A stretch of DNA of 37,252 nucleotides from Bacteroidota bacterium (GTDB taxonomy: Bacteria > Bacteroidota > Bacteroidia > Bacteroidales > WCHB1-69). The DNA is taken from positions 1-37,252 of the forward strand of contig JAEZOU010000023.1 of NCBI GenBank assembly GCA_023413895.1, in the 5' to 3' direction. The position numbers and the translations under genes are program-made. The first letter of the stretch is position 1; the number at the start of each line of letters is the position of its first letter. Shown here one piece after another: positions 17,237 through 24,517 of this stretch. The notes beneath the pieces are model-generated. The model did no database searches. It was not told where the DNA came from and worked only from the letters and a program-made list of their open reading frames with translations.

Positions 17237-18478
17237 TTACCATTTTGTAATTTTAGATCCCTTCAATGCAAAGAAAATCATATAAGCATAAGGCACAAAT
17301 AGCATTGCATAGGCCATCTGCGGATTAAAAGCATCTGATAATTTACCATAAACAAGTGGTAACACTGCCCCACCAGATATAGCCATAATCAAAAATGCAG
17401 ATGCTAATTTAGTATGTTTGCCTAAATGATGTATTGAAAGCGGCCAAATTGCAGGCCACATAATAGCATGAGTAAAACTCAATGCGATAACAGCAACAAT
17501 AGAAATAAGGCCATTCGTCGTTATAATAACACACGTAAGTGCAATTGCAAGCAATAAATTAATAATAAAGAAATTACGTTGAGATGTAATTTTCGGTACA
17601 ATAAGAATTCCTAAAAAATAACCTACAACAAGTCCTACAAGTGCAAAGACGCTGAAGTTTTTAGAAACTGCTTTTTCAATTCCATTATAATCACCATAAG
17701 GAATTAAATAGTCAATAGCAATAACCTCAGCACCAACGTAGAAAAAGATTGCGAAGATACCGAACCATAGGTAGGGATAGGAAAAGACAGAACGGTTTGT
17801 AGAACCTTCAGAATCAGGATCTTCCTCTTCATTTACTTCTGGAAGATTAGCCTTTTTTATAAAGAGAACTAGTGCTATGAGTACGACTGTAATAATAATG
17901 TAAGGAAGTATTACCCTATGAGATAAACTTTGCAAAAGTTGTTCCTTCGCGGCTGCTGATACGTCATTTAATTGATTCACAATATCTGCAGTTCCTGCAA
18001 AAAGTGCTTTATAGAGTAGTAGAATACCAATCATTCCTGCAACTTTATTACAAATTCCCATAATACTCATTCTACGAGCAGCCGTTTCAATTGGACCTAG
18101 AATGGTTACATACGGATTTGAAGCCGTTTGGAGCAATGATAGCCCAACACCTTGTACGAATAGTCCCACCAAAAATAGCAAGTAATGGCGATTCAAAGCA
18201 GCAGGCACAAAGAGTATTGATCCAAGAGCCATCACAATGAGGCCGAGAGCCATTCCGTTAGCAAATCCTGTTCTTTTCAAAACGTATGATGATGGGATTG
18301 ATGTCACGAGATACGCGATATAGAAAGCAAAAGGCACAAACGATGCTTGGAAAGTATTCAATTCGCAAGCCGTTTGCAAGAATGGAATAAGGATTCCATT
18401 AAGCCAAGTTACGAAGCCAAAGATAAAAAAAAGGGCTCCAATGATTGTAATTCCGAAGGATGTTTCGTTCTTTTTCAT
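17237..18478 (-). CDS. FucP/GluP-type major facilitator sugar transporter
   Basis: A 413-residue, 12-helix inner-membrane permease of the fucose/glucose/galactose:H+ symporter family. Characteristic segments are FGFVTWLNGILIPFLQ (about 20-35), ASFVPFAFYIAYL, GLSLLQTASNPYV, the later MWPAIWPLSIHHLGKHT and SGGAVLPLVYGKLSD. In Bacteroidota this family includes N-acetylglucosamine permeases (NagP). With a secreted hexosaminidase nearby, an aminosugar substrate is a reasonable guess but is not shown by the sequence. It follows the S4 protein gene by 29 bases on the same strand and may be transcribed with it. Confidence 0.88.
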   Translation of the reverse strand: MKKNETSFGITIIGALFFIFGFVTWLNGILIPFLQTACELNTFQASFVPFAFYIAYLVTSIPSSYVLKRTGFANGMALGLIVMALGSILFVPAALNRHYLLFLVGLFVQGVGLSLLQTASNPYVTILGPIETAARRMSIMGICNKVAGMIGILLLYKALFAGTADIVNQLNDVSAAAKEQLLQSLSHRVILPYIIITVVLIALVLFIKKANLPEVNEEEDPDSEGSTNRSVFSYPYLWFGIFAIFFYVGAEVIAIDYLIPYGDYNGIEKAVSKNFSVFALVGLVVGYFLGILIVPKITSQRNFFIINLLLAIALTCVIITTNGLISIVAVIALSFTHAIMWPAIWPLSIHHLGKHTKLASAFLIMAISGGAVLPLVYGKLSDAFNPQMAYAMLFVPYAYMIFFALKGSKITKW

Positions 18479-18507
18479 ATTTACATTGTTTTAAGCTAAA
18501 GGGAATT

Positions 18508-18900
18508 TCATGATTCTTCCCCGTAAAAATCTTTAAGATAATCGATTTGCCTACGATCTCGTTTGGTAGGTCGTCCGAAGCCATGCTCACGAATCTCAAA
18601 CTTCATATTGAGTTGTTTCACTCTATCATACTCCTCCTGCGGAGTAAGGTCTAAACAATATTGAGGCACTAAGGGAGCGCCGACTCTGCTTTTAGGTGCA
18701 TCGATTACTTGGATAGTCTTTTCGAGTTGGCCTATTCTGACAGTATAAACTTCATCAGTTTTAACCTCCTTTGAAGGTTTCAGATTTGAGCCATTCATCT
18801 TAATTTTGCCTGCATTACAAGCATCAGTGGCCATGGATCGTGTCTTAAAAAGACGCACCATCCACAGCCACTTATCAATTCTTATATTTAAAGATTGCAT
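18508..18900 (-). CDS. hslR: S4-domain RNA-binding protein, Hsp15 type
   Basis: A 130-residue protein with an N-terminal S4 domain (IRIDKWLWMVRLFKTRS at 6-22, ACNAGKIKMNG) and a basic C-terminal tail (RPTKRDRRQIDYLKDF). This matches the Hsp15/HslR family, which binds 50S subunits carrying a stalled nascent chain and helps recycle them. Length is normal. Only 3 bases separate its start from the stop of the upstream DUF349 gene, so the two are surely cotranscribed. The symbol is by family resemblance. Confidence 0.85.
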   Translation of the reverse strand: MQSLNIRIDKWLWMVRLFKTRSMATDACNAGKIKMNGSNLKPSKEVKTDEVYTVRIGQLEKTIQVIDAPKSRVGAPLVPQYCLDLTPQEEYDRVKQLNMKFEIREHGFGRPTKRDRRQIDYLKDFYGEES

Positions 18901-18903
18901 CTG

Positions 18904-20919
18904 TTATTTCGTAGAGTTCATCATTTTGATCTTATACTCAAGCTCTTTTACTTCATGTTTTGCCATTTCAATCTTCTTTGCGAACTCAGCTTTAAGTAGA
19001 TCTGCATTTTTAGAATTTGCGAAGAACCCGAGATTATTTTCCCAAAGAGAAATATCTTCTTTCAACTGTGCAAGCTTATTAACAAGGAATCTTTTTTCCT
19101 TATCTAACACTTTATCTGCATTAGGACCACTGAGAATATTATCTAATTTATTTTGGAAATTACCTCTTTTCACCTCTTCAGCAGAAACTTTCAACTCTTC
19201 AAACTTTTTATTAACTGCACTTTTATACTCATTATAGATGCGATCTTTTTCTTTCTTTGGCACATGACCCAACTCCGTCCACTCACGTTGATAAGCCTTC
19301 ATTGCCTCAAGATTTTCGCTTTTATCTTCTGTAAATTGGTGATTTGCAATACGTTGTATAAGATCTTCTTTCTTAGCAAGATTCTCTGCTTCAATAGTTT
19401 GAATATTAGCAAAGTAATTAGATTTAGCTTCAAAAAACAAGTCACAAGCTGCTCTGAAACGCTTCCAAACTGCATCCGAATGTTTTTTGGGAACTGCACC
19501 TATATTTTTCCATTCCTTTTGAAGTTCTAAAATTTCTTCAGTCGCTTGTTTCCAGTCTGTTCTTTTTGCAATTCCTTCTGCACGAATAGCAAGATCAACT
19601 TTCATATTATAATTTTGAAGTTGATCTTCCTTCATTTGTTGAAAATACTCTTTTTTTGCTTGGAAAAACTTATCTAAAGTTGATTTAAAGCGATCCCAAA
19701 TTTCGTCATTTAACTTTGCAGGAGCAGGGCCTAAAGTTTTCCAAACTTTAAGAAGTTCTGTTAATTGATCGCTAATTTCATTATTCTCCTTAATTGAGTT
19801 ACATTCTTTTGCGACTAACTCTTCTGCCTGTTGACACAATACTAATTTAGCATTATAATTGCTTTGTTGTTCAGATAGAATCGTTTCATAATGTTCACGA
19901 CGACGTTGATTAATTTGGTCTGATGCATTTTTGAAACGTTCCCAAATTTCCTCTTTTTTATCTTCAGGCACAGGTCCTAACTCTTTCCATTCTTCGTGCA
20001 ACTTTTGAAGATCCTTAAATGACTTATTGATAGATTCTTGCAACAATAAGGACTCTGCATCTTCACAAAGTTTTATTTTCAATTCCAAATTTTTCTTCAA
20101 GTCCAAATCTCTCATTTCTCTGTTCATTCTAAGAATATCAAAGAATTTTTCTACATAGAAATGATAATTTTGCCAAAGATTTGTTGATTCATTCTGTGGG
20201 ACAGGTCCAACATTTCTCCACTGCTCTTGTAATTCTTTAAACTTGTCATTCAACACTTTAAGATTTGACTCCTCTTCAACAAGATTCTTCAAACTTAAAA
20301 TTATATTTTGTTTTACTTCGAGATTTCGTTGCTTCTCTTGTTCTATTTGATCAATATATTTTGCTTTGTTAGCTTTATAAACTGACAATGCAGAGGTAAG
20401 GATCTTTTCTGCTTCGAGTTGTTCTGGAACATACTCTTCACCATTCTCATTTTCAGCTAAAAATTTAGCCTGTTGCTCCTTTTTAATCTGCTTAATCTGT
20501 TCAGTAATTTTACTTTTAAGAACTCCTACGCGGGTTTTTATAGCCATCACGTCAGAATTGGCAACTACCGCATTTAGTTCCTCTAATTGTTGTTCTAAAG
20601 TCAACTTTTGATACTCTGCCTCAACCGCCTCGATTGTTTCTTGAGGTTTTTCATCCTCTTCATCTACATCAGAGGTTTGAGTACTATTACCATTTTCTAT
20701 TTCAGACATCATATCACTAACTGTTTGCACATCAGCATGGTTAGTAGGATCCTCAATAGATTTTGTTTCTTGGGCGGAAGACTGCATATTTTCGGCAGTT
20801 CCAACTTCTGTTTGAGTTTCAGATTCTGTAATAATTTCGGGCTGAGATACAGCGCCAGGATTCACCTCAACTTGTTGATTGTTTTCAACTTCCGGGTGTA
20901 GTAGATCTTGTGATTCCAT
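18904..20919 (-). CDS. DUF349-repeat coiled-coil protein
   Basis: A 671-residue cytosolic protein. Residues 1 to about 100 are acidic and probably disordered. A charged coiled-coil region follows, then five DUF349 repeats of about 75 residues, each with a WxxxGPVP-like core: QWRNVGPVP, EWKELGPVP, VWKTLGPAP, EWKNIGAVP and EWTELGHVP. The C-terminus is again coiled coil. DUF349 proteins are widespread in Bacteroidota and their function is unsettled. Cotranscription with an Hsp15-like ribosome-recycling protein hints at an RNA or ribosome link. I chose ATG 20919 (MESQDLL). The frame continues to 20979, but that stretch contains the likely promoter box at 20969-20976. Confidence 0.85.
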   Translation of the reverse strand: MESQDLLHPEVENNQQVEVNPGAVSQPEIITESETQTEVGTAENMQSSAQETKSIEDPTNHADVQTVSDMMSEIENGNSTQTSDVDEEDEKPQETIEAVEAEYQKLTLEQQLEELNAVVANSDVMAIKTRVGVLKSKITEQIKQIKKEQQAKFLAENENGEEYVPEQLEAEKILTSALSVYKANKAKYIDQIEQEKQRNLEVKQNIILSLKNLVEEESNLKVLNDKFKELQEQWRNVGPVPQNESTNLWQNYHFYVEKFFDILRMNREMRDLDLKKNLELKIKLCEDAESLLLQESINKSFKDLQKLHEEWKELGPVPEDKKEEIWERFKNASDQINQRRREHYETILSEQQSNYNAKLVLCQQAEELVAKECNSIKENNEISDQLTELLKVWKTLGPAPAKLNDEIWDRFKSTLDKFFQAKKEYFQQMKEDQLQNYNMKVDLAIRAEGIAKRTDWKQATEEILELQKEWKNIGAVPKKHSDAVWKRFRAACDLFFEAKSNYFANIQTIEAENLAKKEDLIQRIANHQFTEDKSENLEAMKAYQREWTELGHVPKKEKDRIYNEYKSAVNKKFEELKVSAEEVKRGNFQNKLDNILSGPNADKVLDKEKRFLVNKLAQLKEDISLWENNLGFFANSKNADLLKAEFAKKIEMAKHEVKELEYKIKMMNSTK

Positions 20920-20968
20920 AATTTTTTTCTTTAGTACGTTTTGGAAAATAGTTAATAATAACGAGCGG

Positions 20969-20976
20969 CAAAAGTA
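20969..20976 (-). promoter_or_regulatory. -7 box (TACTTTTG) for DUF349-hslR
   Basis: TACTTTTG on the minus strand lies 50 bases upstream of ATG 20919, with a TTG about 22 bases further up (20999-21001). It argues against the longer reading frame starting at 20979. Confidence 0.55.
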
Positions 20977-21016
20977 CACAAAGTTTTGGAATGAATCACA
21001 ACATAAAAAATTTTTT

Positions 21017-21236
21017 ATGTATGAAAAACATGGGCAGAATTAAAATTCAATTACTAATCGAGATAAAAATTTGTATTTAAGAGCATTATCTCTACATTTT
21101 AGTATGGACATCAATAGATCTTCCATAGGAAAATTCAATTTTGATGTCCTAACTCCAAATCTAAAAATATCATAATATAATTGCTGGTATTTTGTGGCTA
21201 CTCCTCTAAATTTCTGTGCCCAATTTTGATATACAT
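21017..21236 (-). repeat. 21-bp inverted-repeat element 3, overlapping the transposase-like gene's 3' end
   Basis: The arm at 21017-21037 (ATGTATGAAAAACATGGGCAG) lies just past the stop of the gene at 21040-22083. The arm at 21216-21236 (GTGCCCAATTTTGATATACAT) lies inside it and encodes VYQNWA. They pair at 15 of 21 positions. The coding arm matches the right arm of element 1 at 18 of 21 positions, and the 220-bp span matches the 214 and 206 bp of elements 1 and 2. Confidence 0.55.
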
Positions 21237-22083
21237 TTAGATATAATCTTGTTTCATTAAAATTCCGCCATTGGTTCCTCGCAACCCAATTATCACACTC
21301 AATCGCTGTCAACAGGTACCTCCTACGTTTCTGTAATAATTTCCGAAAATGGTAAAACATCTCTACACTATCTCCATCAAGCAAAAGAGTGGTTGAACGC
21401 TTCGTTTTATTTAGCAGAGCCTCAACTAGTGTCGAAACGCGATTTCTTTCCTCCATCATAAAAATTTGCGCAGACGCATCGCCCTCTCTATCACTAATTA
21501 ACAAAGTCGGAAAATCTCTCGTGCCTTTTAATGAGATAACTTTCCGGAATTTATCGTCATACTTTTGTCCTCTTCTATGACGACTACCTTTCAAACTAAT
21601 TCTCTGCAGATAGTGATAAACCTCAAAAACTTTCGATGTACTTTGCGCAGACAAAGTTTCCGATAATGCAAGACCAAATTTATGACGCCAGTGTAATACC
21701 GTATTCTTGTCAACTTTCAACATTACTCCTGTTTTGCGCACAGAAACTCCTTCTGAAAAATATTTTTTCAAAAATAGTATCAACTCTGGAAGTTTATGTA
21801 TGTAATACATCGGTGTACCTGTCAAATCACTGAATTTCTTTCCGCAATGAACACATTTATACCTATGATAGTACTTCCGATATCGTCCATTCCGCCAATA
21901 ACGACTACTTCCACATTGCGGACAAACTATCGGTTGCCGTTCCCTTAGTAACGTATGCGCTGATGAAAATAGTTTTTCCACAAATTCTTTGTCAATTTCT
22001 GATTTAACTTGCGATGCCTCCAATTCTGATTGTTTTGACATCAATGTAGCAAAAAGTTCTTGTAAACAACGTCGATTATTCAT
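21040..22083 (-). CDS. IS1595-type transposase-like protein with altered catalytic residues
   Basis: A 347-residue uninterrupted protein. A zinc ribbon (CPQCG at 54-58 and CVHCG at 77-81) is followed by TGTPMYYIHK and a helix-turn-helix (VSVRKTGVMLKVDKNTVLHWRHKFG). It ends with the family hallmark W..KFRGVATKY (about 288-299). From memory, active relatives read VEADETFF where this has FEVYHYLQ, so the first catalytic Asp-Glu is Tyr156-His157. The central LLLDGD (Asp236) is kept, and the late catalytic His in AYHS is replaced (LYLN, Leu282). Zinc ribbon and helix-turn-helix look intact. It is probably no longer an active transposase, or belongs to a divergent clade. I see no terminal inverted repeat on its 5' side. 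A -7 box at 22096-22103 sits just upstream. Confidence 0.75.
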   Translation of the reverse strand: MNNRRCLQELFATLMSKQSELEASQVKSEIDKEFVEKLFSSAHTLLRERQPIVCPQCGSSRYWRNGRYRKYYHRYKCVHCGKKFSDLTGTPMYYIHKLPELILFLKKYFSEGVSVRKTGVMLKVDKNTVLHWRHKFGLALSETLSAQSTSKVFEVYHYLQRISLKGSRHRRGQKYDDKFRKVISLKGTRDFPTLLISDREGDASAQIFMMEERNRVSTLVEALLNKTKRSTTLLLDGDSVEMFYHFRKLLQKRRRYLLTAIECDNWVARNQWRNFNETRLYLNVYQNWAQKFRGVATKYQQLYYDIFRFGVRTSKLNFPMEDLLMSILKCRDNALKYKFLSRLVIEF

Positions 22084-22095
22084 ATTTTTTTGCTA

Positions 22096-22103
22096 CAAAA
22101 ATA
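22096..22103 (-). promoter_or_regulatory. -7 box (TATTTTTG) close to the transposase-like gene start
   Basis: TATTTTTG on the minus strand ends 12 bases before the ATG at 22083. This implies a very short leader, as at the GH20 gene. Confidence 0.4.
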
Positions 22104-22234
22104 ATAATAAAACAAATACATATTTATTTTTTACCTAATTTATATTTATTCTAAAAATTACAAGTCAAAAAAGAATTGTAAAAATCACATGACGAGAAAA
22201 TAGGAAAAGCAAGAAGAGATATTCAAATTTTTTG

Positions 22235-22242
22235 TATTTTTG
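22235..22242 (+). promoter_or_regulatory. -7 box (TATTTTTG) for the purH operon
   Basis: TATTTTTG lies 48 bases upstream of the purH ATG and is the only good box in the gap. It probably drives purH through the adenosyltransferase gene. Confidence 0.55.
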
Positions 22243-22290
22243 CAAGTTCAACTAAATATCGTAATTATTAATCTAAAAATATATTAGCAA

Positions 22291-23826
22291 ATGAAACGTG
22301 CATTAGTTAGCGTTAGTAACAAAGAAAATCTCCTTCCTTTTGTGAAAGAGTTAATCAACCTAGAATACCAAATCATCTCAACAGGCGGAACTAAAAAACT
22401 AATTGAAGATGCTGGACTCCCTGTAATCGGAATTAGCGAGGTAACCGGATTTCCTGAAATTATGGACGGCCGCGTAAAAACGTTACACCCCAAAGTTCAC
22501 GGAGGTCTCCTTTCCCTTAGAGACAACCCTAAACATTTAGCAGAAATGTCAGCCAACCATATTGAATTTATTGATATGGTCGTGGTAAACCTTTATCCTT
22601 TCAAACAAACTATCGAAAAGGAGGGTACTACTTTTGCTGATGCAATCGAAAATATAGATATCGGCGGTCCAAGTATGCTCCGCAGTGCAGCCAAAAACCA
22701 TAAATTCGTAACTGTAGTTTGCGATTCTCAAGATTATAATATTGTAATCGAAGAGATTAAAGCAAATGGAGACACTACATTAGAAACAAGAACCCGACTT
22801 GCAGCAAAAGTTTTTAGACATACTGCAAGCTACGATGCAACAATCGCTGAGTATCTTACAAACCAAGCCCAAGAAACCGATCCAGAATCTATCACTCTTA
22901 CTTTCCAAAAGAAACAAAGCCTTAGATATGGAGAAAATCCACACCAAAAAGCATCTTTCTATGCAGGAAAAAAGCAAGGTTACTCTATGGCGTGGGCAAA
23001 ACAACTGCACGGCAAAGAATTATCATACAACAATATTCAAGACGCGGACGCTACCCTTAATATAGTAAAGGACTTTGATGAACCTGTTGTGGTTGCAGTA
23101 AAACACAAAAACCCTTGCGGAGTGGGAATCGGAAAAAATATTCACGAAGCTTGGCAACGCTGCTACGAAGCCGACAAAGTTTCTATCTTCGGTGGAATCG
23201 TAGCAACAAACCAAGAAATTGATGAACAAACTGCTGAGGAGATGAAATCAATTTTCCTCGAAATCATCTTAGCACCTTCTTTCACTGATAAAGCATTTGA
23301 AATCCTATCCGCTAAGAAAAATATCCGTTTAATGACTTACGATTTAGACTGCAAACAGCAAGAGTCTAAGATGTTTATCAGTGTAAATGGTGGCTTACTA
23401 ATGCAAAATTTAGATAACTATAAAGAAACCTTAGAAGATTGCAAAGTTGTAACAGAAAAACAACCTACCCAAGAAGAATTAGCTGATATGCTCTTCGGAA
23501 TGAAGGTGTGCAAACATGTTAAGTCTAATGCTATTACATTGGTAAAAGATAAAAAAACTATCGGTGTTGGTGCTGGACAAATGAACCGCGTAGGTGCAGC
23601 CCTCATCGCTTTGGAACAAGCTAAAAATGCAGGCTATACCGATGGAATTATTCTCGCTAGTGACGCTTTCTTTCCATTCGATGATGTGGTAAAACTTGCT
23701 CAACAATATGGCGTTACTGCAATCATTCAACCAGGTGGATCCGTAAGAGATGAAGACTCAATTAAAGCTTGTAACGAAGCGGGAATTGCTATGGTATTCA
23801 CAGGAATCAGACATTTCAAACACTAA
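22291..23826 (+). CDS. purH: Bifunctional AICAR formyltransferase / IMP cyclohydrolase
   Basis: A 511-residue PurH that carries out the last two steps of purine synthesis, formylating AICAR with 10-formyl-THF and closing the ring to IMP. The N-terminal cyclohydrolase (MGS-like) domain shows ALVSVSNKENL, STGGTKKLIEDAG, VTGFPEIMDGRVKTLHP and DIGGPSMLRSAAKNH. The transformylase domain shows LRYGENPHQKA, KHKNPCGVGIG and a C-terminal IIQPGGSVRDEDSI with FTGIRHFKH. Length is typical. It is first in a tight plus-strand run, with the next gene starting 4 bases after its stop. Confidence 0.97.
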   Translation: MKRALVSVSNKENLLPFVKELINLEYQIISTGGTKKLIEDAGLPVIGISEVTGFPEIMDGRVKTLHPKVHGGLLSLRDNPKHLAEMSANHIEFIDMVVVNLYPFKQTIEKEGTTFADAIENIDIGGPSMLRSAAKNHKFVTVVCDSQDYNIVIEEIKANGDTTLETRTRLAAKVFRHTASYDATIAEYLTNQAQETDPESITLTFQKKQSLRYGENPHQKASFYAGKKQGYSMAWAKQLHGKELSYNNIQDADATLNIVKDFDEPVVVAVKHKNPCGVGIGKNIHEAWQRCYEADKVSIFGGIVATNQEIDEQTAEEMKSIFLEIILAPSFTDKAFEILSAKKNIRLMTYDLDCKQQESKMFISVNGGLLMQNLDNYKETLEDCKVVTEKQPTQEELADMLFGMKVCKHVKSNAITLVKDKKTIGVGAGQMNRVGAALIALEQAKNAGYTDGIILASDAFFPFDDVVKLAQQYGVTAIIQPGGSVRDEDSIKACNEAGIAMVFTGIRHFKH

Positions 23827-23830
23827 AAAG

Positions 23831-24505
23831 ATGTCCGTAAACCCTAAAATTGAACAATCTTGGCTTAAGGTGCTTGATGACCAATTTCAAGCACCTTACT
23901 TTCAACAACTGAAGAACTTTTTAGTGGAAGAAAAAAAACAATATACCATTTTTCCACCAGGACCACTCATTTTCAACGCCTTCAACCTTACACCTTTCCA
24001 CGAAGTAAAAGTAGTAATACTCGGACAAGACCCATATCATGGTGAAGGACAAGCCCATGGACTCTGCTTTTCTGTACAGGATGGCACTCCTCACCCAAAA
24101 TCACTAATCAACATCTTCAAGGAACTCCGCGACGATATTGGCTTTACCATTCCTCAAAGTGGAAACTTAGAGAAATGGGCCCGACAAGGAGTATTCCTCT
24201 TGAACGCTACATTGACTGTCAGAGCTCATCAAGCAGGCTCGCATCAACGTAAAGGTTGGGAAATCTTTACCGATAGCATCATTCAAAAACTATCTAAACA
24301 ACATAATGGGCTCGTATTTATCCTTTGGGGTAATTATGCACGCGCAAAAGCCGCTCTCATTGACAAATCTAAACATTTTATCTTAGAAACTGTACATCCT
24401 TCTCCCCTATCCGCTCACGCAGGTTTCTTTGGCTGTAAACATTTCTCCAAGACTAACGAAATCCTGCGAAATCTTGGCAAAAAAGAAATAGATTGGCAAC
24501 TTTAA
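23831..24505 (+). CDS. ung: Uracil-DNA glycosylase, family 1
   Basis: A 224-residue family 1 uracil-DNA glycosylase, which removes uracil from DNA to start base-excision repair. GQDPYHGEGQAHGLCF at about 66-81 holds the catalytic Asp67. HPSPLSAHAGFFG near the C-terminus supplies the catalytic His and minor-groove loop. The start at 23831 gives a normal family N-terminus and falls 4 bases after purH. A longer in-frame extension would run back inside purH. parC follows 12 bases downstream. Confidence 0.96.
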   Translation: MSVNPKIEQSWLKVLDDQFQAPYFQQLKNFLVEEKKQYTIFPPGPLIFNAFNLTPFHEVKVVILGQDPYHGEGQAHGLCFSVQDGTPHPKSLINIFKELRDDIGFTIPQSGNLEKWARQGVFLLNATLTVRAHQAGSHQRKGWEIFTDSIIQKLSKQHNGLVFILWGNYARAKAALIDKSKHFILETVHPSPLSAHAGFFGCKHFSKTNEILRNLGKKEIDWQL

Positions 24506-24517
24506 CATTCAAGAATA

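Noticed and set aside
20920..20979. A 20-residue extension of the DUF349 protein
   Set aside because: It contains the TACTTTTG promoter box at 20969-20976 and looks non-coding (hydrophobic and basic, unlike the acidic N-terminus that follows).
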